A stretch of DNA of 64,000 nt. It comes from Erwinia_E haradaeae_E (GTDB taxonomy: Bacteria > Pseudomonadota > Gammaproteobacteria > Enterobacterales > Enterobacteriaceae). The DNA is taken from positions 1 to 64,000 of the forward strand of contig NZ_LR217737.1 of NCBI RefSeq assembly GCF_900699015.1, in the 5' to 3' direction. The notes beneath the pieces were generated by a model. That model was not told the DNA's origin, ran no database searches, and worked only from the letters and a program-made list of their open reading frames with translations. Shown in pieces: positions 50,764 through 60,465 of this stretch. The position numbers and the translations under genes were made by a program. The first letter of the stretch is position 1; each line of letters begins with the position of its first letter.

Positions 50764-51644
50764 ATTAAGCATTAAGTATTACTCTAAAAGTATTATTGTT
50801 AAATATTTATTTTTTATACTGTACAATTTATTAGGAAAACAATCGTATTATGATAAAACTAATTTTTTGATAAAGAATAGTACGCTGAAATCATTGAATA
50901 GTAGAGTTTGTGGGAGATAGTAATTCTTAATCATTGATTAAATGAACTAGATCTTGAAACTAAGATTAATTCAGTTAATTACAATAACTATGATTGTTCT
51001 CCATTATTAGTTCTACTATGGACTGTAAGTATTATTTTTATGGTAAATTATCCAGATTTTATCTATGTTTATGTTAATAAAAACTTTAATATATGGGAAA
51101 TACTTATACTAGAGTGAATATATAAAATTATTTTTTAATAAACATTTTTATATGTGTTTTCTTAACAGATTGAAAATGTATAAATATTGTTATATTTAAT
51201 GCGTAAAATGGGGTTCTTAATTCATAAGATTCAAGTATTATGCTTTAATATTTAGGATAGTTAGATAGATTAGTTTATATAATAATATTACCATGGATTA
51301 GTTTTATAAAATGATTTTTATATCGATAACAATCGTATTGTATTACATATAACTTACATATTCAGTCTATAATTGAATGATTAAATTGTCATAGGGCGTG
51401 TATCTCAAATTTATAATAATTTAATATTTTTAATATTTATTAAAGTAAAATATACTAGATATCAGTAAATTCTTATATTTACTTAGAATCTTAATTCTAT
51501 GTTATCAATTTGTGCAAGAATAAAGTGATTTCTTCATTAGCTTCATGAAAATCTATGTTTTTAGTAGTCTTTATAGACTGAAAAGAATAAGTAGAATTTA
51601 TATGTATCAATAAGAATATGTAACATAGGTCAAGTAGTATCTCT
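50764..51644. other. Spacer where rsxE and nth would be expected
   Basis: About 880 bp between the gntKU terminator and rsxG (opposite strand). In E. coli rsxE and then nth follow rsxG directly. Neither is present, and no RsxE-like fragment was recognised in any frame. A weak hairpin AGTCT/AGACT lies near 51565. Confidence 0.5.
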
Positions 51645-52277
51645 TTACTGGTTTTGTTCTTGACAGATTGGCAGTGAATTTAGTTGATTAGGTAAACTCT
51701 TAATATAAATAACTGTTCTTTTAACTGTATTCACGACTGCACGAGGGGTAATTGTAGCCCCAGTAAATTGATCAAAATCTCCTCCGTCTTTTTTTATTGC
51801 AAACGAATTGTCTTTGTGATTGATAATCTTTTTGCCATTAAAACTGGTAATCCAATTAGAAAGACGTAATTCAATTTTATCTCCTAGTCCTGGAGTTTCG
51901 TGGTGCTCTATAACACGAGTTCCATATATGATGCCATCAAAACTAGCTCCTATAATCATCTGAATATTGCCTGAGTAACCGTTTGGAGCAGTAGTTTCAA
52001 TTGCTACAGCAACGGGTATTGAATTCATACGCGCTAAATATAGATGGTGCGATTCATTATTTCCTAAGGCTGGATTGGATACAAAATAACAGGTGTTTTG
52101 TAGATGATTATTATATAATTGAGGTGGTATAATTTGATCTAAAAGTTCTTGTTTTTTTAGCATAGATTGATGATGAATGATAGGAGAAGTGAGACCATGA
52201 ATCATGGCTGTAATGCCTGTAGTGATTGCAGTAAAAATTGCTAATGTTAAGCTGTTTTTTCGTATAGCATCTAGCAT
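51645..52277 (-). CDS. rsxG: Electron transport complex subunit RsxG (RnfG)
   Basis: Periplasm-facing FMN subunit of the Rsx/Rnf complex. 210 aa (E. coli 206). One N-terminal membrane segment, then an FMN-binding domain with HHETPGLGDKIE, KKDGGDFDQ and the covalent flavin motif FTGATITPRAV. ATG 52277 (MLDAIRKNSLT) matches E. coli, lies 4 bp after the rsxD stop and follows AGGAAG; the longer ORF to 52331 overlaps rsxD and is unlikely. Last gene of the cluster here because rsxE is missing. Confidence 0.95.
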   Translation of the reverse strand: MLDAIRKNSLTLAIFTAITTGITAMIHGLTSPIIHHQSMLKKQELLDQIIPPQLYNNHLQNTCYFVSNPALGNNESHHLYLARMNSIPVAVAIETTAPNGYSGNIQMIIGASFDGIIYGTRVIEHHETPGLGDKIELRLSNWITSFNGKKIINHKDNSFAIKKDGGDFDQFTGATITPRAVVNTVKRTVIYIKSLPNQLNSLPICQEQNQ

Positions 52278-52281
52278 AATT

Positions 52282-53349
52282 TTACTTCCTTTGAGAGTAT
52301 CCGAAGGTATGAGGTTTGGTGTAATAATCAAGCAAAGGTACGCAAATATTTGCTAATAATACTGCAAAAGCTATCCCATCTGGATATCCTCCATAACTCC
52401 GAATAAGCCATGTGATTAGACCAATTAATATAGCGTATATTAGGCGACCATAATTAGTAGTAGAAGCAGTAACTGGATCTGTGGCAATAAAGAATGCACC
52501 TAACATTGTAGCACCAGAGAATAGATGTATCATTGGTGGAAGTAACATTTCTGGGTCATACAGGTGTCCTAATGTAGAAAAAAGAGTGAGTGATCCAATA
52601 AATCCTAGTGGGATATGCCAATAAATTGTACGTGTTATTAATAAGAAGAGACCTCCAAATAGGAAACTAATATTTATCCATCCTGACTCTAAATTGATCG
52701 ATATTCTATTTTTATGAATCGATTGTGTTGCAATCTGTTTTTGTATAGGAAGGAAGTGGCGATTAGTTTTAAAGTTATCTAATGGTGTTGCTTGGCTAAA
52801 GCCATCAATTTTTGGCTGAAATTGTGGCATAGTGATTAATTGATCAAGAGAATTAGGATGAAAAATGACATCTAGGCTTTCAATAAAAGTAGGTTTGATA
52901 TGGTCTAAATTATTCAAAGGTAGCCAATTGGTCATCTGTATTGGAAATGAGATAAGAAGCATTACATAGCCGATCATAGCGGGATTAAATGGATTTTGTC
53001 CCAAGCCACCATAGAGATGTTTTGCAATTATTATGGCACCAAGTGTACCAATACTTATGACCCACCATGGTGCTAGAGAAGGAATACTAGCACCAAGTAG
53101 TAAGGCAGTTAAGATCGCTGAATAGTCTTTTAGTGTCTCATATACTGGATATTTACGAAGGTAAAGAATAAATGATTCCGTTATAAGAGCAACGGAACTA
53201 GCAATCAATATTTGTATCAGAGTACCCCAACCGAAGAAGTAAATCTGTGCAATAATTCCAGGTAGTGCAGCAAGCAAGACAAGTAGCATTATACGGTTAG
53301 TTCTGTTGTCGTTATGTATATAAGGGGAGCTAACAATATGAAAACCCAT
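52282..53349 (-). CDS. rsxD: Electron transport complex subunit RsxD (RnfD)
   Basis: Membrane subunit with covalent FMN. 355 aa (E. coli 352). About nine membrane segments; GGLGQNPFNPAMIGYV, the flavin-attachment region GFSQATPLDNFKT, SGATMLGAFFIATDPVTAST and SYGGYPDGIAFAVLL are all kept. A 414-bp gap now separates it from rsxC, whereas the genes abut in E. coli. Confidence 0.96.
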   Translation of the reverse strand: MGFHIVSSPYIHNDNRTNRIMLLVLLAALPGIIAQIYFFGWGTLIQILIASSVALITESFILYLRKYPVYETLKDYSAILTALLLGASIPSLAPWWVISIGTLGAIIIAKHLYGGLGQNPFNPAMIGYVMLLISFPIQMTNWLPLNNLDHIKPTFIESLDVIFHPNSLDQLITMPQFQPKIDGFSQATPLDNFKTNRHFLPIQKQIATQSIHKNRISINLESGWINISFLFGGLFLLITRTIYWHIPLGFIGSLTLFSTLGHLYDPEMLLPPMIHLFSGATMLGAFFIATDPVTASTTNYGRLIYAILIGLITWLIRSYGGYPDGIAFAVLLANICVPLLDYYTKPHTFGYSQRK

Positions 53350-53763
53350 GTCAGTTGGTGTCCTAAAGGATGTTTAATATCAATATTTTTACGATTTCTA
53401 AAAAAAATAAACGGTTAGTTTTCGATGTATTTATCTACACATGAATAAAAGAATATCATTCTATTTCTTATCAATTTTTATAGTTTAAGTTTGTATATTT
53501 ATTTTTTTAATAAGTTAGAGGTCACGTCTTGGTTTCTGTATTTTTGATTTCTAATATTGTTATTTTTTATTTTTATCTAACAGGAATACCAGATTAGATA
53601 ATCACGGTAAATTATTTAATGGGTTGTTATTTAGTGATCATGCTATAGTTTATATCGTTTTGTGTTGTATTGATTTTCCTGATTGATTTGTAGTACTTCG
53701 GTTTCTGTTTTATATAGGTAGAATTAATTAGTTTTTAACATATACTATTCTATGTAAAATCTT
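53350..53763. other. Gap replacing the lost 3' end of rsxC
   Basis: AT-rich, with no ORF. E. coli RsxC has a further 266 residues (alanine-rich repeats) after the point where this protein stops, and rsxD then follows directly. This gap is most simply the decayed tail of rsxC (inference). Confidence 0.5.
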
Positions 53764-55188
53764 CTAAATTTTATCTTTTCTTTTTTTGAGTCTCGCTAGC
53801 CGAGCTTCAAAACGGATTTTAGAGAGAGAGGATTGTTGTTTTTCTAAGTTATTTAATTGAATCGCTTCTTTTTCCTGGCGAAAATATCGTACTAATGGAA
53901 TGTTGCTAGGGCATACGTAATCACAGGCACCGCATTCAATGCATTCGTTAATATTATATTGGTTGGTTTTCTCGTGCTCGTTTCCTCTGCTAAACCAGTA
54001 TAGTTGTTGTGGAAGCAACAACGCCGGACAGACATTAGCGCAAATTCCACAACGAATACAGTTTTGTTCTATCTTTTTTTTAACACCTTCTCTGGAAGAG
54101 GGGGTAAAAATACAATTAATTGTCTTAACTATTGGAACAGTGTCAACCGCTATGGTAAAACCCATAAGTGGTCCGCCTATAACTATGATCTGTTGATCTT
54201 CAGGAGTAAATCCAGTTTGTTTTAGAAGATGACTAATTGGTGTGCCAAGTCGTGCCCAGAGATTGCCTGGATTGGTAAGAGATTCTCCTGTAAGCGTTAC
54301 TACACGTTCAGTGAGAGGCTCTCCATTAATTATAGCGCGTTTTATTGCAAAAACAGTACTAACATTTTGCACTAAAATACCAATATCAGAAGTATGACTT
54401 GTATTAGGTAGTTCTTTTCCGGTTAGAATTTTTGTTAGTTGTTTAGCGGAACCCGATGGATATTTAGTTGGTATAACACAGATCTTTATATCAGTATTAT
54501 TTTTCATCGCATTTTGCAGAGAAACAATAGATTTTAATTTATTATCTTCAATGCCTATTAGAACTTGTTTTGCAATTAGAATCCATGCTAGTACACGAAT
54601 ACCCTCTAAGATTTCTGAGGCGTGTTCTTGCATTAATCGGTCATCAGAAGTAATATATGGTTCACATTCTGCAGCGTTAATAATTAACGTATGAATGTTT
54701 TTGATATTATGTCGTATTTTTTTGTCTGTTGGAAAGCCAGCGCCTCCAAGTCCAGCTATGCCTGCTTGATATAGGAATTGTATTATTTCTTCTCGTTTAA
54801 AGTTTTGATATTGATTAAGTGGATATATTCTGCACCAGCGGTCTTGCCCATCTGGTTCAATAAATACACATATTTCTGATCGAGGAGACGGGAAGGCTGT
54901 CAAATGTGTTTGTATTTTAATAATAGTTCCAGATGTTGGAGAATGTATTGGTAAAGCTTGAGTATCGCCGATTGTTAAGGGTTGGCCTCGTAATACAATA
55001 TCTCCAGGTTGAATATTAATTTCACCTTCGGGACCACGATGTTGTCTCAGTGGTAAAATAAATTGTTTTGGCAATGGGACTTGCCGAAGAGGTATGTTAT
55101 TAGATTGATCTTTCATTTCTAATGGATGAATTCCACCTGGAAAATCCCATATTTTATTTTTTTTAACTTTTTTAAATATATTCCACAT
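53764..55188 (-). CDS. rsxC: Electron transport complex subunit RsxC (RnfC), C-terminally short
   Basis: NADH/FMN and iron-sulfur subunit. 474 aa against 740 in E. coli; the conserved core ends with EARLARLKKRKDKI and the alanine-rich repeat tail is gone. Core features are intact: IWDFPGGIHP, GLGGAGFPTDKK, NAAECEPYIT, VIGGPLMGF, and two 4Fe-4S sites CIRCGICANVCP and CIECGACDYVCP. 38 bp after rsxB. Confidence 0.95.
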   Translation of the reverse strand: MWNIFKKVKKNKIWDFPGGIHPLEMKDQSNNIPLRQVPLPKQFILPLRQHRGPEGEINIQPGDIVLRGQPLTIGDTQALPIHSPTSGTIIKIQTHLTAFPSPRSEICVFIEPDGQDRWCRIYPLNQYQNFKREEIIQFLYQAGIAGLGGAGFPTDKKIRHNIKNIHTLIINAAECEPYITSDDRLMQEHASEILEGIRVLAWILIAKQVLIGIEDNKLKSIVSLQNAMKNNTDIKICVIPTKYPSGSAKQLTKILTGKELPNTSHTSDIGILVQNVSTVFAIKRAIINGEPLTERVVTLTGESLTNPGNLWARLGTPISHLLKQTGFTPEDQQIIVIGGPLMGFTIAVDTVPIVKTINCIFTPSSREGVKKKIEQNCIRCGICANVCPALLLPQQLYWFSRGNEHEKTNQYNINECIECGACDYVCPSNIPLVRYFRQEKEAIQLNNLEKQQSSLSKIRFEARLARLKKRKDKI

Positions 55189-55227
55189 TGCTTTTACCGA
55201 AGAAACTTTGTTGAGACAAGAGATATT

Positions 55228-55755
55228 TTATTGCCAATAATGAGGTTTAGTAGTAAGTGGGCGCATCTCAATACAATGAGTCGGACAATGAGAGATGCAT
55301 ATCTTACAGCCAGTACAGATATCACTAAAGACTGTATGTATTACTCGCTTTGACCCAATAATAGCGTCTACTGGACAGACCTGCATACATTTAGTACAAC
55401 CAATACAGTTGTTCTCATTAATCCATGCAATACTATGTTGATATTGTTTTGTGATGCTATCTTCTATAGGTTCTGGTTCAATATTCAGTATTTCTGCTAT
55501 TTGTAGCATGGTTTCAGTACCGCCTGGTACGCATTTATTTATATGTTCATTATGAACACTAATAGCATTCGCATAAGGGAGACAGCCAGGATAACCACAT
55601 TGTCCACATTGACTTTGTGGGAGCAAGGTGTCAATATCATTGATAATAGGATCTTTTTCTACTAGACAACGCTTGGATGCGTATCCAAGTAGACCGCCAC
55701 ATATTAGACTTAATGTGCTGAGCACTCCTATGGCTATACATATAATATGAATCAT
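55228..55755 (-). CDS. rsxB: Electron transport complex subunit RsxB (RnfB)
   Basis: Iron-sulfur subunit. 175 aa (E. coli 192), shortened by about 17 residues at the C-terminus. N-terminal membrane segment, then CGQCGYPGC plus a later Cys (first cluster), followed by ferredoxin-type CIGCTKCMQVCP and CTGCKICISHCP. Overlaps the rsxA stop by 4 bp (ATGA). Confidence 0.96.
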   Translation of the reverse strand: MIHIICIAIGVLSTLSLICGGLLGYASKRCLVEKDPIINDIDTLLPQSQCGQCGYPGCLPYANAISVHNEHINKCVPGGTETMLQIAEILNIEPEPIEDSITKQYQHSIAWINENNCIGCTKCMQVCPVDAIIGSKRVIHTVFSDICTGCKICISHCPTHCIEMRPLTTKPHYWQ

Positions 55756-56333
55756 GATTTTACTAGACCACTGAATCCCATAAATGCCATTGACATTAAA
55801 CCAGCAGTGATAAGTGTAATAGATGAACCCTTAAATGGTTCTGGAATATCTGAACATATTATATGCTCTCTTATACTAGAAAATAAGACTATGATCAGCA
55901 AGAAACTAATAGATGCACTGAATCCATAGATAGTTGATTCCATAAAACCATGATGGAAATTCATACTTAATAGTGGAACGCCTAGCACAGAGCAGTTAGT
56001 TGTAATTAGTGGAAGAAAAATACCAAGAACTCGGTAGAGGGTAGGGCTGGTTTTGTGAACAAGCATCTCGGTAAATTGTACAACACTAGCAATAATTAGA
56101 ATGTATGTTATTGTACGCAAATAGTGTAGATTTAGTGGTATTAAAATTATATGATTAACTAGCCAAGAAAGAATTGAAGAAATTGTAATGACAAATGTAG
56201 TAGCTAGTCCCATTCCAATCGCAGATTCTAATTTTTTAGAAACTCCCATAAATGGGCAGAGTCCAAGAAATTTTACTAATACAAAATTATTCATTAACAC
56301 TGTGCTAATAAAAAGAAGCAAGTATTTGGTCAT
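55752..56333 (-). CDS. rsxA: Electron transport complex subunit RsxA (RnfA)
   Basis: Six-helix membrane subunit, 193 aa as in E. coli. Conserved NNFVLVKFLGLCPFMGVSKK and FLPLITTNCSVLGV, which carry the intramembrane iron-sulfur cysteines shared with RsxE, and FMGFSGLVK at the end. ATG 56333 has GAGGTG upstream and matches E. coli; an in-frame start at 56378 adds 15 unconserved residues. First gene of the rsx cluster. Its paralogous partner RsxE is not encoded in the window. Confidence 0.96.
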   Translation of the reverse strand: MTKYLLLFISTVLMNNFVLVKFLGLCPFMGVSKKLESAIGMGLATTFVITISSILSWLVNHIILIPLNLHYLRTITYILIIASVVQFTEMLVHKTSPTLYRVLGIFLPLITTNCSVLGVPLLSMNFHHGFMESTIYGFSASISFLLIIVLFSSIREHIICSDIPEPFKGSSITLITAGLMSMAFMGFSGLVKS

Positions 56334-57990
56334 GTGACACCTCGATATAGCAGGAACGTGTGCTATTTCTAGATACAAGTTGTGTTCTCTATAACTGAAT
56401 AATTTTATATTCTTACAATGAGAATTGTAATGGTTGTTAATGTTAAATGTGATTAATAATTAAGGCTTCTGTATTATATCAGATATAACAAGATATATTA
56501 TTAGTTCTGTGATAGAAAGATGGAGTTTGATTCTATCAAAGATAAGATAAAGTTTTGTGTTATATTGTCTTTTGCCTTACTGATTGTATTGGGTACTTGA
56601 ATGATAGATCTATATTAGTTATACATCATTAATAGTGCCCTATATCATTCGATGATGCTTTGTTATTTTCAATGAATGTCATAAATAAATACGGGATTAC
56701 AGCATTGTTATAATGGGTTTAAGTTAGTTTATCTTCTTTCATTGTTTAGTAGCTTACTATCTCAGAAAAACAAATAGGCAATATTTCTAATGCTTAAAGT
56801 AAATAAATAAAATTTTAAATTCAAGTGGTTATTTGATTATTAATCTATAGATCATAATATCTAGATATTACTTTATATGATACCTAGTTAATATTCTAAT
56901 GTGAATTAATAAAATTAAATAGCTGGTATTGATAGTAAGTGTTCTATTTCTGAGAGATAAGAGAAAAGCAATACTTCTATTTTAGAATCTAATTTTTATT
57001 GTAGATAAAGCTAAAATCTAACTATTTATGTTGTGAGATCTTTTATCTCTTTGTAGCATGGATTATAAGTGACGTATAGGTTTTAGTGATGAAGCTTGTA
57101 ATGATTTTATTTTATATCATATATATGAAGGTGAATATATGCAACAAGTGTTATGCCTGAATATAAATTATATTGATGTTGGATTAAAATAAATAGATTT
57201 TTATTTTTTATCTACTCTTTTAAAATTTCTATTTTTATTGAATTTAAAGGTCTTATGATTTTTTTTTGTTTCTTTACTTATCTTGGAAACATAAAGATCA
57301 GTATGAAAATGAAATAATAGCGATCATAAAGGAAAACTCGTTTTATAGAATTGAGTTGTATTTCGATTATCTTTTTCTATTATATAAGTAGATGGAATAC
57401 TTTCAATCTTATATGTTATATATCTTATTAGCAGATAGATCTCGAAGGTAATTAATACATTAAATTGTCTTGAAAAGAGAGTATATTAACAGATTTATTC
57501 TTATCCAAGAATAAGATATTTCATTACTAATGGAGATAAAACTAATTAGAGATGAAGTATATTAAGATCGCTCTATTATCATAGTTTATTTTATTCTAGG
57601 TTCTTTCATGGATCCTTTCTGTAATTGTACGTGGATAGATTTACTGATCTGAAGATTTTAATGTATATTTAAATATTTTATTTGTATATAAACCAGAATT
57701 ATATTAGAAAGTTTGTTTGTATTATGTTGTATTAAGTGTCTGTTCTTAATTTTTCTATAGTGTGGATGATATAATATATAAAAGATTATAGATATGAATA
57801 AATTATCGTTAATTTACGTGCGGCATTTTATTTTTATAATGTAACCATATGTATTAATTACTATAAATGAATTAGTTGTTAATGTTAAACTATATTATTT
57901 TATTGTATCTAAATATAGAGGCATGTCTATTGTAAATTGATTGTTATTAAAGAAATTTCAGGCTTAATAGAATGAAACTAGGAGGGAAAC
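56334..57990. other. AT-rich divergent spacer between rsxA and prmB
   Basis: About 1.65 kb without gene or RNA. A perfect 8-bp hairpin TTATTCTT/AAGAATAA with loop ATCC lies at 57495-57514. The last bases carry a strong ribosome binding site (AGGAGG) for prmB, showing that canonical Shine-Dalgarno use persists. Confidence 0.6.
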
Positions 57991-58923
57991 ATGGAGCAAG
58001 TTTTTTTCAATGAAGCGGCTCAAGATCTTAAGACTATCCATGATTTACTTCGTTGGTCAGTCACTTGTTTTTCAGCTGCTAATCTTTGGTATGGTCATGG
58101 AACAGATAATGCTTGGGATGAGGCAGTGCAACTGGTGTTTCCTGCACTTTATTTACCGATAGATAGTCAGCGAGATATGTGTAGTGGACGGCTTACTTAT
58201 AGCGAACGAAAGCGTGTGATTAAGCTGATTCAGCGTCGAATTAATGAACGTATTCCTGTTTCTTATCTTACTAATAAGTCTTGGTTTTGTGGTCAAGAGT
58301 TTTATGTTGATAAGCGTGTTGTCATACCGCGATCTCCTATTGGAGAGTTGATTAGTCAGGAGTTTGCTGGTCTTATTTCTGATAAACCTCAAAAGATTCT
58401 TGATATGTGTACGGGTAGTGGTTGTATAGCTATTTCTTGCTCTTTAGTTTTTCCTGAATCTAAGATTGATGCTGTAGATATTTCAGAGGATGCGTTAGCT
58501 ATTACTAAAAAAAATATTTGCAGGCATGGAGTAAAGAAGAATGTTACGCCAATATTATCGGATTTGTTTTCTAATATGCCTCATAAACATTATGATTTAA
58601 TTATCGCGAATCCACCGTATGTTAATGTAAAAGATCTTAAATCGTTACCGCATGAATATCTACATGAACCTAGATTAGGTCTAATTACTGGAGATAATAG
58701 TTTGACATTAGTACTTCGTATATTAGGAAGTCTGAAAGATTACTTAGCATTTCATGGAATTTTTATTTGTGAAGTAGGAAATAGTATGTCGGATTTAATT
58801 ACACAGTTTCCAGATATACCGTTTACATGGATAGAGTTTGATCAGGGTGGGGATGGCGTATTCATGATGACTAAAGAACAGATTATTGATATGATTAATT
58901 TATATCCAATATTTAACGTTTAA
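57991..58923 (+). CDS. prmB: Ribosomal protein uL3 N5-glutamine methyltransferase PrmB
   Basis: Methylates a glutamine of ribosomal protein uL3 using SAM. 310 aa, as in E. coli. N-terminal helical domain with SAANLWYGHGTDNAWDEAVQ, the SAM loop LDMCTGSGCIAI and the catalytic NPPY in IIANPPYVN; ends close to the E. coli C-terminus. Strong ribosome binding site AGGAGG before ATG 57991. aroC, its common downstream neighbour, is absent. Confidence 0.97.
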   Translation: MEQVFFNEAAQDLKTIHDLLRWSVTCFSAANLWYGHGTDNAWDEAVQLVFPALYLPIDSQRDMCSGRLTYSERKRVIKLIQRRINERIPVSYLTNKSWFCGQEFYVDKRVVIPRSPIGELISQEFAGLISDKPQKILDMCTGSGCIAISCSLVFPESKIDAVDISEDALAITKKNICRHGVKKNVTPILSDLFSNMPHKHYDLIIANPPYVNVKDLKSLPHEYLHEPRLGLITGDNSLTLVLRILGSLKDYLAFHGIFICEVGNSMSDLITQFPDIPFTWIEFDQGGDGVFMMTKEQIIDMINLYPIFNV

Positions 58924-58948
58924 TAATTCTTTATAATATGAATTATTA
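58921..58948 (+). terminator. Possible weak prmB terminator
   Basis: TAATAATTC/GAATTATTA perfect 9-bp stem with a 10-nt loop, beginning at the stop codon itself. All AT except one pair and no real U-tract, so function is doubtful. Confidence 0.3.
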
Positions 58949-60465
58949 AAATGTTTATATATTATCTTCATTAATTATAAATTTCAAGTTGTTGATTACA
59001 ACTATAACTCTATTTTAGATACACTTATTTTTTTATTTCTTTTAACATGAAGATTAGAATATAATATTCTGAATAAAGGTGAAAAAGATTGTTTCTTAAT
59101 AAAGACATTGGTATGAAGAATAGTCTCCAAGACATAATAATAATAGGATAAAATTAAAGAGGTTATGCTGTCACTAAGTATATCTTATTATGAAAACCAT
59201 TATTATACATTATAATGGTTACTACATATCAATAGTCTCTCATCACTCAAGATTAGTAAAGTATTTTAGTTATTTATATTTTTAGTTACTAAATAATTAG
59301 TAATTATTAAATAATATTAAATTTAATACAATTAAAGAATCATATATATCAATATTTGATAACAATTTATATTATAAAGTTTTTATAAATAAACTAAGCT
59401 AAATATATATTTAAATAGGAATAAATAATATTTTTAATACATCAAATATGTTTTATAGATTTATAATATTAGATTACGTTATTGTTATTGATCAATAAAT
59501 ATTAGTGTTGTATTTTATATGGGAATGATATGTAATCTGCATTATTGTTATTTTTATATGATCTTCATAGTTAATAGTATCAACTAACAGTATTAACTAG
59601 TCAAGATAGGTTAGAGATAGGTCTATTATGTTAGATAAGAAGTGGTAAAAATATGAAGCTGCTTTATATAAGCAATACTGAATAAAGAAGGGGTATTGAC
59701 TTCTTATAGTTACTAAATTGGCTCGATAGGATTTAGTTTGAAATGTAAGAGAGACTAGAGTTCTTGTGAACGGGAGGATAAAATCTCAATCATATCATAT
59801 GTTGCATGCAAGAGGAGAAATTCAGTATATACTATCATAATAAGTCTCCAATATTAGAAGATATATGTTCTATAGTACACGATATTTATATATTGGTATC
59901 TAAATTTTCTTAAGTGATATTGATCTATATATTAAATAGAGAAACTTAATACCTTAAAAGTAGTAAATTTAATTAATAATTTTTATATTATATTTATTTG
60001 TATAATATTAATATTTTATTATTTACAATTTTATAGATAAGGCTATAAGTTTACTTATTAGGTGATACTATAACATGAGTAACATCATTATTTGTATAAT
60101 AAATTCAAAATAAGGATGGACACTATAAATATCATAAACTTTAAAATAGACAAAGTTATTTCTATTAATTTTAGTGATTAATTCTGAAAACAAACTGTGA
60201 TTTATAAAATATTATGTTAGTTCTATAATTATTATTATAATTTATTTATGTAATAAGATTCTAAAAGAAATTTAATAATTAATAAATTTAACTTTTCTAA
60301 AACTCTTTAGTGTATAAATTATCATTTATCATTCAATAATTATTATTAATTTCTGTAATAAGAGTATAAGTAATTGTAGATATTTATTATAGAAGGATGA
60401 TTTATTAACTCTCAAGATCTGAATAGTTAGAAAATTTTTTTAATTTATTATTTTGAATGAAAAGG
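58949..60465. other. AT-rich convergent spacer
   Basis: About 1.5 kb between prmB (+) and the antiporter gene (-). No gene. A perfect 9-bp hairpin AACCATTAT/ATAATGGTT with an 8-nt loop lies at 59195-59220; no U-tract. Confidence 0.55.

Noticed and set aside
52278..52331. Longer rsxG start overlapping rsxD
   Set aside because: ATG 52277 matches the E. coli N-terminus and has AGGAAG at proper spacing; the extension is only rsxD sequence in another frame.
53939..54225. Two overlapping + strand ORFs opposite rsxC
   Set aside because: Shadows of rsxC in the reverse strand, without start signals or similarity.
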